Source of the DNA: Selaginella moellendorffii
Taxonomy: Eukaryota; Streptophyta; Lycopodiopsida; Selaginellales; Selaginellaceae
Assembly: GCF_000143415.4 (NCBI RefSeq)
Contig: NW_003314283.1
Coordinates: 1,985,312 to 2,049,311 of the forward strand
Direction of reading: 5' to 3'
DNA length: 64,000 nt
Below the pieces are notes generated by a model. The model was not told the DNA's origin, did not search any database, and saw only the letters and a list, made by a program, of their open reading frames with translations. The position numbers and the translations under genes were made by a program. This document shows, piece after piece, positions 1 to 11,625 of this stretch (the stretch's first letter is position 1; the number at the start of each line of letters is the position of its first letter).

Positions 1-1981
1 TCTATCCAACTCAATTGCCTTAGCCCCAAAAGTTAGCATCCCTTTCGGGTTGCATCATACAAATTACTTACTAAGGTCTAAGCCAACCAAAGTCAACTCT
101 AACCCCTTCACTAGTTTGTACTGGCTTACGAAAATGGAATGGTTTTCAGACAAAGTGATAATAGATTAGCCATTGGAAAAGTCTAAGAAAATTTGTGGAA
201 AATTTTTCCATTCTAGAGAAAGAATGACTCTCAATCTAGGAATGCAAATTTTCAAAACTCAACTAACTTCCTCCTACTTACAACTTCACATAGGTTCACC
301 TCAACACAAATTCTCATGACCTATAGTATGCTTAAGCCTCGAACATCTTTTTGCCCATATATTCGATATCCAACACTGATATCCGCAGAATGCAAAATGA
401 ACATCTAAAGCTTGATCACGAAAACCACATCTTCAGATATCCATATTGCACTAACACTCTTTTTCAATCATTCTCAAGATCCAATGTGAAGCCAAAACAC
501 TAACAAGAAAAATGACATGGAAAATCAAGCTTTAAGGAAAATTCCTCATCACTCGAACAACAATGCCACTTCCACTAACACAAGTGCTAGCAATGTCAAT
601 GCTTTAACTTCACACCTTCTCTATCCAACAATCTACTCCAAGTATTAACGGATAAACTAACAAGTTATAGCAAGTGAATGCTATAACCCTTTCCAACACC
701 TTATGGGCCAACTCTCAAAAGAACAACATACCAACTTAAGCTTAGCATAATGGACCACTATCAAGAATTCAGTCAAAACTACTACAATGCTACTTCGTGC
801 AAGTAGACTAGCCTCACCATCAACCACTTTGGGGTTGATCATCGTTTAACCAAGCAACTTCGTAAACACATTGCTCATTATCACATGGATATGATATGGA
901 AATCACAATGTCTTGATCATCAATCAAGCAACACACAAGCAATGCCAATGTCATTACTTCAAAGGTGTAGGTGAGTATCAAGTGTCAACTCAATTCGACA
1001 AAATGCAACATAAATGCCACACTCCACCGATAGAGACTTACAACACCCAACACCACTAACTTTTGTTCACAACACAGACAAACTCATGCCACTCTCTTTC
1101 CAACCAAACTCAAAACTAGTCCAACACCAAGCTACTCAAGGAGCAATAGCAAAGTTCCCCGGAAAAGAATTAAGCATTGCAACCCAAGTCTTCAATAACA
1201 AGCCTAGACAAAATGGTTTAGCGCTTTACTGCTATCCACCCCATAACTGATCATTTGTAAGACCATCATCTCCAAGATGCATCAAGATAGGGACTCTTGA
1301 TTACATACCATGAACACAAGCAATGAGTTAATACCTCGTTGCAAATCATCTCTCCAAGAAGAGAGAATGATTTACGTGTTTGATCCTTCGTCCCCGATGA
1401 CTCTCTTTTCGGTCTAATCTTTGATTACACCTCAAGTTTGCTTTCACACTGCCTTCAGTCCAATCCAAGAAAAGTTTATGAGAGAGCACAGCAACAATTA
1501 CTTGAATCAATAGACTCATCCCTACAGTCTTGATTGATCCACTTGTAATCATGCCTAGGAAGGATCCACTAGTGCCGTGCTAAATAGCTATGGACCAGCT
1601 TATTTACCACTCATAGCAAACCCAGGGAAAGTTTACTTTCACCCATGGTACATGGAAAAACTCATAGAACTACTGGAACAACTCATGGAACCACCGATAG
1701 GCTAACATTAATCCTGCCAACTCAAAGCATATCCTTGAGTTGCTAATGCACTCACGAGCCTAAGCGCAAACTCGTGCAAATTGGAACAACTTAATCCCTC
1801 TTGTGAGCTCAAGCTCAAGCTCACATCATAAGGTACAAGAAGGTAACAAAAACCATACCCAAGGAACAATTGCAAAGCCTTTACACCTAAGTGTGTACCC
1901 ACTCGAATCATCGTTTTCATCTCTGCGTATGCAACAAGATTAGTTGCCCAATCTCATTGTATAGTACTCGCTGAGACTCAT
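1..1981 (-). mobile_element. Internal, non-coding part of LTR element L (partial)
   Basis: This AT-rich stretch lies on the internal side of the primer-binding site at 1982-1993 and has no convincing protein-coding frame. The part from about 1346 to 1981 is present again, inverted and diverged, at 63348-64000. Both copies contain the same conceptual frames, for example a peptide beginning MKTMIRVG on the minus strand near 1920 and on the plus strand at 63422. The shared frames probably reflect shared ancestry of a leader region, since I recognise no domain. The element continues beyond the left edge. Confidence 0.6.
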
Positions 1982-1993
1982 TCTCTGATACCA
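1982..1993 (-). promoter_or_regulatory. Primer-binding site of element L
   Basis: On the minus strand this reads TGGTATCAGAGA, matching the plant initiator tRNA-Met primer-binding site (TGGTATCAGAGC) except at the last base. It sits two bases from the LTR boundary at 1996, so the LTR lies to the right and the internal region to the left. Confidence 0.8.
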
Positions 1994-1995
1994 AA

Positions 1996-3129
1996 TGTAG
2001 CGCACGTGGTTTTGACCCTTTATCCTATGGTGATTTACCATAGGATAACACCACGAAGCGGAACCTAAACCCTCTTTATGCCACGTGACACATGCTACGT
2101 GTCACATGCCATGTGTCCATGCCACGTGTCCACAGGACAGTGGTGTGGAACCTGTGGTTCAGGGCCTTGGGCCACTGAACGAAGGAACGGTGCCAAACTC
2201 CCAAGCATGGAGCCAAGGAGTGACGGAACCGAACCACGAAGCAACTCCTGAGCATACAACCCAAGGAGCGAAGGAACAGGAGCCCAGAGCGACTTGGAAT
2301 AGTCCTAGAGCAACCAACATCCCAATGCCAAGACTAACACGCAAAACGGAGCCAAATGGAGTCTGGTGCTATTTCGGCATACCGGTGGCCTAATGCGAGA
2401 GCATGGGTACTCCACCAGCTAGCATGGAATGGAACTTGGGCTTAGACCCAAGCCGGACGTAGAACAAGGACAGGCACGCAAGCGGAAGCTAGACTATGCC
2501 TCAGGTTGGTCGGCCATGCCCGACCTACCCACTATCCCTACTATACATTTAGAACCCCCCACGGCCCTCCCCCCCCCCCCCCTTGAGGAACACACGCTTT
2601 GGGCTTTCACCCCAAGCCTCCCTTAGTATCAGGAGTTAGTCTCTGCGACAAACTCAAAACTTACTAAATATGGAATGTCCTTAGATTGCGAATTTGGACA
2701 TGGGACGAACACCGTTGTGTTCAAGACAATCTCTACATTCCGTAGATATGCCAAATGTGCAAATCTAGACACTTTCCATAAATAGCATTTGGGACCGAAT
2801 TGAGACTAACACAAAGGGCATGATAGCGAGGGTGTTTGGCAAACACGGTAGCGATATTGAGGGACTAATCTCAATACGCAAGGGTTCTTGTCAAGCCAGT
2901 GCAAGACAGAGCAAAAGAGAACTAAAAAGCCGGGCCAAGTATGCTTGGCTGAATAGACACTTAGGAATTCTGTCCTTATGCTCATCCGGCCAAGTACAGA
3001 TGCAAAGTTCAGTTTACTAACACTTGAACAAGAGGGACTGATAAAGGGTCCAGCAATACCGACCTCCTGCCATCGTGGCAGTAAGGTAAGAGTGTTTGTC
3101 AGGTAACTTTCGATACTCGATTCGTGACA
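1996..3129 (-). mobile_element. LTR of element L
   Basis: The segment starts TGTAGCGC and ends GTGACA on the plus strand, giving TG...CA ends, and abuts the PBS at its low-coordinate end. It carries an 11-bp hairpin (2020-2048), CACGTG-rich short repeats (2080-2140), a C run near 2570 and the complement of a module shared with LTR families A and B: a G run next to GGTGAAAGCCCAAAGCG and a TATAGTAGGG stretch. The outer end at 3129 is inferred from the terminal dinucleotide only, because no partner LTR or target duplication is in the window. Confidence 0.55.
2020..2048. repeat. Perfect 11-bp inverted repeat inside LTR L
   Basis: TTATCCTATGG at 2020-2030 is repeated as its exact complement at 2038-2048 with a 7-nt spacer. 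It lies about 25 bp inside the PBS-proximal LTR end. A structural role in the LTR RNA is possible but not shown. Confidence 0.7.
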
Positions 3130-3440
3130 ACTTGGAAATATAGATTAAATCAAAATTGGAAAGATGAAAAAATGTTGGTTCAAGATGAGCCAATGTTTTT
3201 CTTGTGTTTGAGAAGTTGTAAGCTCAACTCATAAGTTCAAAATCTACCTAAGCTAGATCCTAGGAGGAGATGAGAGTAGTGACTTGAAGGGGAGTTTACA
3301 AGCCACTCACTATGATACTAAATTTGGTGCAAACAGAGAGTCACTTGCAATTGATATCAAGGGATCTTTGACTGACTAAGCGATCACCTTCTTCTTTCCT
3401 TTTGCTCGGGTGGTTGTAGTTTGTTGCTGTTGTCTATAAA
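3130..3440. other. Unassigned intergenic stretch
   Basis: I see no gene here and no clear match elsewhere in the window. It separates LTR L from a plus-strand LTR fragment of the G1 family. Confidence 0.4.
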
Positions 3441-3640
3441 TGTCCTTGGCAACCAATATAAGGCTTTGACCATATGGTCAACATTGGTCAAAGGGAGGCT
3501 GAAAGGTATATTAAGGCATATTAGGACTTAACCTACCCTAGGGCTCATAGTGGAACGACAGCATAGTGGAGCTTTGGAGGTAGCTCGGGGGTGGTTGGGT
3601 GGTGAGGAACCTCAAGAGGTGGCATAGCATGGTCTAGGGA
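3441..3640 (+). mobile_element. Degenerate LTR of the G1 gypsy family
   Basis: The sequence from TTTGACCATATGGTCAAC through AACCTCAAGAGGTGGC matches the reverse complement of the 211-bp LTR at 12097-12307, so this copy is in plus orientation. The first 30 bases are poorly conserved. It joins directly to integrase sequence at about 3641, so the 5' part of the internal region has been lost. Confidence 0.7.
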
Positions 3641-4370
3641 GACTAGACCTCAATTTTTATTGGAGGAATATGAAAACTAATATTCTCAAGTATTGTAAAT
3701 CATGCGAGCTTTGTCAACGGGTTAAGGTGCCATGGGAGAAGTGGGGGGCATTTTTGCAACTTTTACCTATTCCTTAGGGCTGTTAGTGTAGTATCTCTAT
3801 GGATTTCATCACTTGTTTGCTACTAACACAGAGGGAAAAAGAGCAAGGATGGGTCATAGTGGATTGGTTGACGAAGTATATGCCGTTGTTGGCTCTTTAG
3901 AAGACTATCACTGCTTCAGACTTGGCTGCGGTTTATTTGAAGAAGGTTTTTTCTTGATTTTGGTTTCCCGAAGGACATTATTAGTGATTGAGTTTCAAAG
4001 TTCACCAGTGGATTTTGGAAGAGCTTTACAAAGGCTATGCAAGTGACTTTGAAACTCTCGAGTGGAAATCATCCTTAAACGGATGGGCAAACTGAATGTG
4101 TGAATCAGGTGGTGGAGGATATATTACATTGTAGCATTGGTCAAAGGCCAGGATAGTGAGTTCTTTATCTTCCATTGGTGCAATTTGCTTACAATAATAG
4201 CCAATACAGTGGAACCAAGCTAAGTCCTTACTTTTCCATGTTTGGAAGGCATCCCCAAACAGTGGTGGAGTTGGGATTGGATTTGAGTAAGGAAATTCAA
4301 GATAAGCTTGATTCTGAGGTGACTAATTTGGCCACAGAACTTGATGAGATTCTGGTGGTGTGTAAATGGA
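3641..4370 (+). pseudogene. Gypsy integrase relic, G1 family
   Basis: With frameshifts ignored, this translates as an integrase very similar to the G1 copy at 8973-9801. It has the zinc-finger part (FYWRNMK followed by CKSCELCQRVK), the core strand WVIVDWLTKY, and the DGQTECVNQ region, which keeps the third catalytic Glu that G1 has lost. It then continues into the QFAYNNSQ and FGRHPQ segments. Several frame breaks and stops (for example around 3778 and 3905) make it non-functional. It ends where a reversed family C LTR fragment begins. Confidence 0.85.
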
Positions 4371-4373
4371 ATT

Positions 4374-4484
4374 GGGGAAGGAGGGGTGCTTCCCCCAAGG
4401 CTCGCTTAAACACGAGAAATGCTTCAACGCCCTTTGCAAAATGCCCCCCCTTGCCCTTGTGGGGCAAGGGTTTTATACGTTGTA
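4374..4484 (-). mobile_element. Reversed fragment of a family C LTR
   Basis: The sequence TTGGGGAAGGAGGGG through GGGGCAAGGGTTTTATA is the reverse complement of the 3' half of the family C LTR seen complete at 52700-52883 and 61621-61807. The 5' half of the LTR is missing. Confidence 0.75.
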
Positions 4485-7400
4485 TTCTCATCACATGGAC
4501 AAATGGTCTTAAAGGGCAAAAGGTTGCCCCAAGAGAACAAATCAAGTGTTGGAGTAACACTTGTAAAGATGGTCCTTGTGAGTAGGACTTGAATACAAGA
4601 AGTTGTATTCCATGTGTTGGCACGTCAAAGGTGGGACCTCATGGATCGTCAGATGACAAAGTCCAAAAAGCTAGAGGACTCAAATAGAGTCAAGGAATAA
4701 TCCTGAAGGATTGATGAAAGCATTTGGACTGAGGTGTGTTGTGCCCTACTAATGATGGGGGGGGGGGATTATAGAATCCAAGGATGAGAACAGAGGGTAT
4801 CTCATCGATGGCAAAATGTGCCATGCTACAGTGTTGGGAAAAGTGTTCCTAGAATAAGCAACTTTGGTGCAGAGTTCTGTGCGAACATTATAATGTAATG
4901 CTAATGGATAGTTGGCATGAGAAACCACTGGGTTGGTCTTGGCAAAGACCTAGACACAAGTGCAAAGTGTCATAAAGGCAGACACATGGAGCTGATGGTG
5001 TGGAGACACCAAATGGGCCAAGGTGTGATGCCTTGAGATTATGTTGATGGGTTCATGAGAACCCCTTGCCAAGGGAATCTCAATGGAAATGGGAATGGTA
5101 TAGGCTATGTTGGAAGGCATGTGGTTGGAGTGTGGTAACCCAGATAATAATGAAGGTGTGGAAGCACCAAGCAATGAGTTGTAGGGCTTGACAATTATAG
5201 GGCAACTAAGCAAAAGGTGCAAAGATAATTAGTTAAACGGGTAGAAAGTAGCTAATGGCATAAGGAAGTTAAATATACTCTTACACGGGCTAAATTGCTT
5301 ATGTTGCGATATAGTGAGTTAATGTCGTAAAAGGAAATGCTCATTGTCAAGGAGACCATCATTGGGACACCCAAACACTCTGGAACACCAAAAGGTGGTG
5401 TTTAGTGTCGCGAGGGCAATAGATAAGGCCCAAGGGACTAAGTCCCTAGCGAATGATGGATAGAAGGTGCTATCCAAATGTCCAAGGTTGCGGAGACGGG
5501 AGAAGACTGTCTACCCGAATTGGACAAAGCTAAAAATGGAATTTTGGCAAGGCTAGTGAAAGCCTATGAGCAGCAACATTAACCCCATTGTGTGGGATTA
5601 TAAGGTGAGCATACCTGGATTGAGGAACCACTCCCTAGGCTATCGGGTAAATTCGTTCCTAAAAATACTTGCTAAGGCATGATAGAAAGTGCAAAGCTAT
5701 CCTCCTAGTCTGGAGGAGAATGACAGAAAGAAAGGTGTGAAGCCAAAGGCAAATAGTAAGGGGATAGAACCGAACCATAGGAATCGAAGGGCATGACCAA
5801 GGCTGGTTATGCCAGTTGGGAGTGGGGAATCAAGTGGGGGCTCGAGGGTGTTGTTGCTGGCAAACCATGATGCCATGGAGAGTCTAAAATATGGAATTGT
5901 CCATGTTAGACTATAGGGCAACTAGAAAGCTTGCAAAAAGGGAGGCCTTAGCAAGCTAAGGGACAGAGTTCCTTCAAGGTTCCCAAAACCCTCTCTTTGA
6001 ACACTCGGGAACTACTTCCCTAACTTTGATAGCCTTGCCCCATGGCAAGCTTCAAGATCACGCTTCTGCTGTGCCACTCTAGTTTCATGCGTTCCATGAA
6101 CCATTTACCCTTGGCCTTTCTAGGTACTAAACTACCTAGAATCGTCTTTGAACGAAAGTTGATGGTCAAGGACTTTCACGTTTATGCAGGAACCATGTTA
6201 CGGTGGTCGGAGGACTTACCAAGTGAGATTGGCAAGTCGGGGGAACAAATACCTTAGTTGAAGGTGATAATTTCAAAAGGGTGGGCCATAGGGCCAAGCA
6301 TGGAGGAGTCCATGCATGATCACAGACTAGTCAAGTGAAAGGACTTGGTAGTGCAGAGGAACTAGGTTCCTAAGCTGTGATTTGTAGCGCGCTTTATAAA
6401 TTGGTGCACCGGCGTGGGGAGTCACGCCAGGCATCCAGTGTGATGCCGTCTGTAGATGCATATACGGAGGTTGGGTTCGAGTCCCAACCCTCTAGTGCTT
6501 GGGTTCGAGTCCCAAATCACTAGGGCGTGGTGATGGTTTGGAATATGAGGACACTCATTTTTCGGTGGTCATGTACTCTCAGTGCAGAGACTGGCTTGGG
6601 CACACTACCAAGTGGGGGATGCCCCGGAGTCGTGATACATGGTTAGATTGCTTAGTGTGGCTCGGCATATCTAATTTGAACACTTTAGTGCGAGTGGCAC
6701 CAAGGACGTGGTGAATGAGATGGGGACACCCAGTCTTGGTTGCTATGGACCCTTGGCCGGAAGGGCTAGCTTGGGCACACCACCAAGTGTGGGGGATGCC
6801 CCCAGGGTCGTGGTCAACAAGTTAAAGGTCTGGAAGACCTAGTACCTATTGGCAAACCTGTTAAGGTGTCAAGATTAGATTGCTAAGTGATCGCATGGCT
6901 AAACAAGGATGAGGTCCTTGTGAGGTTAAGGAACAAGGTTCCTAGTTCAAAGCGTTGATTTGAACTATTGATAATGGTGTGGCTTGGTCAAGGTGATCAA
7001 GTGGGAAGGACACCTAAGGGAAATGAACTACGACAATACAATGGTATTGTGAGTTCAAAGTAGTTTCTGGGAGAGACCTTTGGGAGGGTCACAAAGTTGG
7101 GCCAAGGAAGGGGCGCATAGCAGAAAATGCTAAAAAGACCTACTAGGGGTGAGCACCCTCTGGACTTGGCAAAGTGGAGCTTTTCCATGGAACCAAAAGG
7201 ATACCTCAAGGAGGGAGGTAGTGATCCTGTGTTGCTTGATGCAACAATCAACGGATAAGAGCAAAAGACTAGTGGCCAAGTTTGGGCCATGGAATTTAAT
7301 GGGAGGAATCCAAATGGCAAAGTTAGCCAAGGAACACTAATGTGTTTGATGCTAACGGATTGCGGGAAAGGAAGTGGATTTCCAAGGATAGATTCCCAAG

Positions 7401-7990
7401 TGCTCCAATTTGGCAAAGTAAAAGCTCCAAGTGGGGAGTAGCAAAGTAGCCAAAGGATAAGGCCGTGGACAGCCGTGGACAGCTCTGGCACAAATGATAA
7501 AAATTGAAACGTAGTGCCAAGGGTGGCACAAAATAGAAAAGAGGATGATGGTGCCCTTAAGTAGAGAACTTCCTAGGATAGGGAAGTGGACTTGCACAAT
7601 ATGTGCAATACAAGGTGTCGGAGACACTTAGAAAATTGACTTCAAGAAGTAAAAAATAAACGTTCCAAAGTGCAAAGGTTATGTCGATGGAATCCGAGAC
7701 TACTCGGGAATGAGTAGTGGAATTGAGTTAGAGAAGGTGTCTCTAACGGGTTTAGCGAGAACTGAGCCAATAAAAGGGAGCAAACCACCCTAGGTGGCCG
7801 AATGAGTCTATACATTGGAGAGACTATGCTCCTTAGAGAATGGACAAGGCATGGTGAGCCTTCGGTGTCAAACCATAGACAAACATTGGCTGGATGCCAA
7901 GGATGGAAATGGTAATACATGTGGGTGTTACTTTATAAAAGGGTTTATCGTTCGATGAGGACATCAAACTTCGTCTATGGGTGGTGGAGT
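4485..7990 (+). mobile_element. Non-coding 3' internal region upstream of an LTR A
   Basis: No supportable coding region is present; the open frames are short and lack domain signatures. Parts of this stretch (about 4855-5220 and 7260-7990) recur as reverse complements inside 24729-27400. The last bases, a purine-rich GGGTGGTGGAG, immediately precede the LTR A start at 7991 in both places, as a polypurine tract would. I read it as the degenerate 3' internal region of a family A element. Around 6590-6800 there is a partial direct duplication containing CTTGGGCACAC. Confidence 0.45.
6379..6515 (+). other. Pol III B-box / tRNA T-arm-like motif, duplicated
   Basis: GTTGGGTTCGAGTCCCAAC near 6473 forms a 7-bp-class stem with a TTCGAGT loop and matches the tRNA B-box consensus GGTTCGANTCC. 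A second copy (TGGGTTCGAGTCCCA) follows near 6499. The roughly 90 bp upstream could hold a weak A box, but no cloverleaf closes. A tRNA-derived SINE remnant is the most likely source; a functional tRNA is unlikely. Confidence 0.35.
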
Positions 7991-8972
7991 TGTGAGACAC
8001 AAAATCCCTATGCCCCAAAGTGGAGCCAGAAAGGGTGCCACGTAGTAATGGCCGAAGCAAAAGCCAAACGAGCATAACACATTTGGACTAAAAGCTCCAA
8101 TTTGGAAGGTCAAAAGTGGGAGTGGAACTCCCAACAAAGAGCTCGAGGAACGAGCACGAGGCATCCAATAAGTAAGGCTCCAAAAAGGACCAACACATGA
8201 CACGTGGAGGAGTCTAAGATGGACCCGAGTTGGAATCCGAGATGGACCTAAAGTGGAGTTCGAGATGGAGTCCGAGATGGAGTCTGAGATGGATCCAAGA
8301 TGGAGTTCGAGATGGACCTGAGTTGGAGTCCGAGATGGAGTCCGAGATGGACCCGAGTTGGAGTCCGAGATGGACCCGAAGTGGAGTCCAAGATGGAGTC
8401 CGAGATGGACTCGAGTTGGAGTCTAAGGTGGACCCGAAGTGGAGTCCAAGATGGAGTCCGAGATAGACCCGAGATGGAGTCCGAGATGGACCCGAGTTGG
8501 AGTCCGAGATGGACCCGAGATGGAGTCCGAGATGGACCCGAGATGGAGTCCGAGATGGACCCAAAGTGGAGTCTGAGATGGAGTCCGAGATGGACCCGAG
8601 ATGGAGTCCAAGATGGAACCGAGACCGAGACCGAGACCGAGACTGAGTCCGAGTCCGAAACTGGGACTAAGACTGAGTCTGAGTCTGAGTTCGAGTCCGA
8701 GTCCGAGTCTGAATACTAATACAGGCAGTTGGGTGAAAGCCCAAAGCGATCGTCCCTCAGGGGGGGGGGGGGGGGGGCTCCGGGGGGTTCCAAAAGTATA
8801 GTAGGGAGAGTGTGGGGGTTGGAGCCCAGTGGAGCCAGTTTGGCTAGGAAAGGCTAGTTTAGCCCAGGAAAGGCCAGTTTGGCCTAGGAAGGCTATACCC
8901 AGTGTTGGGTGATGAACTGACCACTGGGAAGTCCAAGACTAGAGTGAATATGGACTGACAAGCGGGGTAGCT
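7991..8972 (+). mobile_element. LTR family A, truncated at its 3' side
   Basis: It begins TGTGAGACACAAAATCCC exactly like the complete solo LTR A at 58276-59965. It includes the GAGTCC-type minisatellite, the G run and the CCAGTTTGG repeats. Homology stops at about 8972, where the minus-strand G1 integrase begins, so a deletion or rearrangement fused the two. About 700 bp of the 1690-bp LTR is missing. Confidence 0.8.
8213..8718 (+). repeat. GAG-phased hexamer minisatellite in LTR A
   Basis: The block consists of 6-bp steps that almost all start with GAG or GAC. Alternating GAGATGG-AGTCC and GAGATGG-ACCCG 12-mers come first, then GAGACC steps, then GAGTCC steps. Because stops are avoided in nearly every frame, it yields artificial open frames on both strands. 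Related blocks sit in the other LTRs at 19335, 24320, 26483 (reversed), 34930, 56400 and 58505. Confidence 0.9.
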
Positions 8973-9801
8973 TGGTGTTCACACGCTTGGTTTGCCCATC
9001 CGTCTGAGGATGATCTCCACTCAAAAGTTTCAAAGTCACTTTCATATCTTTTGCAAAGATTTTCCAAAATCCATTGGTGAACTTTGAATCTCGATCACTA
9101 ATGATGTCCTCCGGCAAACCAAAATCAGGAAAAACCTTCTCTAAGTAAACTGCAGCCAAGTTTGAGGCAGTGACATTCTTCCGAAGAGCCAACAACCGCA
9201 CATACTTCGTCAACCAATCCACTATGACCCATACTTGCTCCTTTTGCCTCTGTGTTCGTGGCAAATAAGTGATGAAGTCCATAAAGATACTAAACCAATG
9301 GCTCTGAGGAATAGGTAAAGGTTGCAAAAGTCCCCTCGGCTTCTCCCGTGGCACCTTAACCCGCTGACAAAGCTCGCAAGATTTACAATACCTGAGGATA
9401 TCAGCCTTCATATTCCTCCAATAAAAGTTGCGCTTAATCAACTCATACGTCTTCTTCCCCCCAAAATAACCGGCCTTTGGACGATTATGATAGTGGAATA
9501 AAACTTGAGTAATTAACGCATCCACCCGTGGCAAATATACATGGCCATTATAGTAGAGAATCCCATCCACCAATGAGAAAGGGTCTTCCATTTGGTCTCG
9601 CAAAGAGGCCACCTCAGCATCCTGAGCCTGAGCATGCTCAACCAATTGCCCAAACTCACTGACTACCTTACTCAAATGATGACAAAATTGTGTTTGTAAT
9701 GTCATCACATGATGAACACGAGATAAAGCATCTGCCACCACATTTGATTTTCCCGGATGATGCTTAATAGGAAACTCCCCAAACTCCATGAGTTTGACCA
9801 T
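8973..9801 (-). pseudogene. G1 gypsy integrase, truncated C-terminus
   Basis: The protein contains the DALSRVHH end of the RNase H connection and then the integrase zinc finger. The second His is replaced (AGYFGGKKT instead of GHFG), while CKSCELC is intact. In the DDE core VWVIVDWLTKY and DIISDRDSKFTNGFW supply the two Asp residues. The third catalytic position reads DGQTKRVN where family members have DGQTERVN, so Glu is changed to Lys. After RVNT the frame runs into reverse LTR A sequence, which removes the C-terminal domain. It should be catalytically dead. Confidence 0.88.
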
Positions 9802-11001
9802 CCATGAGCTTGCCGATGTTCAACTCTTTCTATGTGAAAAGATACACAACTGGTTTATGATCTGTCAATACCATGAACACTGCACCATAAGATAGTGTTG
9901 CCACGTCTACAAAGCATGAACAATAGAGAGTAACTCTTGCTCATATGTGGAATAGTGTTGCTCCGCAGAATTCAAGGTTCGACTCTCATATGCAACAGGC
10001 TGTCCCTCTTGCATGAGAACTCCTCCCAGTGCATAACCACTCACATCGCATGTCACCTTGTAAGGTTTTGATGGATTAACAATGCAAAGCACTGGAGTCT
10101 CGCTCAACAATCATTTCAGCACCACAAAACTCTCCTCTTGTGGCTTCTTCCACTCGAATGGCACATTCTTGCGTAAGAACTGCGTTAAAGGAATAGCCAC
10201 CTCTACAAACTTATGTTGGAAACGTCAGTAGTAACTAGCCATACCAAGAAAACTGTGCAACTCAGCCACTGTAGTCGGTGTAGGCTAGTTTTCCACCACA
10301 GCCACCTTCCTTGCATCCGTCTTGACACCCTTAGATGTCACAATATGGCCGAGATATTCCACCTCTGACTTTGCAAATTCACATTTGCTCTTCTTCGCAT
10401 AAAGTTTGTTATCTCGAAGTAACAAAAGAAACTTGCGCAAATGCACCTTATGCTCCTCCATATTCTTGCTAAAAACAAGATTATCGTCCAACAAAATCTC
10501 CACAAACTCATGAAGATAAAGCCCAAATACCGCCGTCATCAACCAAGTAAATGTGGCTGATGCATTCATCAAACCAAACGGCATAACTGTAAACTCAAAA
10601 TGTCCGAAGCTTGTATCGAATGCCATCTTAGAGATAGATGCATCATCCATTGGAATCTGATGATATCCACTCCTCAGATCAATCTTGGTAAACACTCGTG
10701 CTTCACCAAGCTTGTCCAGGATATCATCCACACATGGCATCGGCATCTTGTCCTTCATTGTCTTCTTGTTTAAAGTGTGGTAGTCAATACACATCCATAT
10801 TGAACCGTCTTTCTTCACAAGCAAGACTAGAGCACCAAACGGAGACTTACTTAGCTGAATAAATCCAAACTCAAGTAACTCCTTGACTTGTCGTTGAACT
10901 TCTTGCTCCTCTGCATAACTTAACCGAAATGGATGCCGGTAAATTGGCCACGTCCCCGGCTCCAATGTAATCCCATGCTCCACACCTCGTAATGGAGGCA
11001 A
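9802..11001 (-). pseudogene. G1 gypsy reverse transcriptase and RNase H
   Basis: From the right the frame contains the RT entry region (EEQEVQRQVKELLEFGFI), CIDYHTLNKKT, the LRSGYHQI segment, MPFGLMNASATF and the catalytic loop. The loop reads LLDDN instead of YVDD: both Asp are kept and the Tyr is lost. The connection and RNase H part (VTCDVSGYALGGVLMQ, YEQELLSIVHAL) follow at 9907-10110. Stops at about 10284, 10220 and 10113, plus the break to the integrase at about 9805, show the copy is not expressed as one polyprotein. Confidence 0.88.
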
Positions 11002-11625
11002 CCTATGAGGAAGTTCCTATGGAAAAACATCAGAAAACTCATCTAGTACATCCCGTACTGCTGCTTCTCCCCCATACGTGCCTTGGTCCCCCAAGTCATG
11101 AACAAACAGCAAGTAATTCGAAAGTGCTTTTCCATTACGACAAGCCCGCTTCAAAGATGTAGCAGAGAGCATAACAACTGGTGGTTGAACGCCCTTGCCA
11201 AACCACACATCTTTAACGCTATTATACTCTAGCGAGATACGCTTAATACTCCACTTTATCTCGGGATCCACCTTCACCAACCATGGCATCCCAAGAATGA
11301 GATCCACACGATGGATATCCGCGAGATAAAAGGTCTCCACAAGTGTGGTTTTGCCAACCAACACTTCCAACCCCTCGCCATAAGCATCGAAATGTTGAGT
11401 AGAGGTAATTGCACCTTCCACTGTGTGTGGAAGAACTCCGCGTGTGACTAGGCCATGCTTCGCAAGAAACTTTGCCGAAACAAAGTTGTCATCGCTCCCA
11501 CTATCCAGTAAAATCCGCACTGGATCGCCACGGAACACGCCCTCCAGCATTAAAGCTGATTCACGCATATCCTTAAGCTCCATCTTGTTCCACACAAAGT
11601 TGAGCTGACGAGCAACGATCGAAAG
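11002..11625 (-). pseudogene. G1 gypsy aspartic protease domain
   Basis: The frame carries the retropepsin hallmark ILLDSGSDDNFVS and the later LILGMPWL loop, and then leads toward the RT after a stop at about 11016. It is in frame with gag and separated from it only by TGA at 11626-11628. That codon could be a CGA-to-TGA change or, less likely, a readthrough point. The catalytic Asp-Ser-Gly is intact, so this domain looks the least damaged part of the element. Confidence 0.82.

Noticed and set aside
2085-2393. Frames of 62-102 codons on both strands in LTR L
   Set aside because: They lie in LTR sequence with CCACGTG repeats and show no domain or relatives in the other copies.
6470-6515. Functional tRNA gene
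   Set aside because: Only the T-arm can be formed; no acceptor stem or anticodon arm closes upstream.
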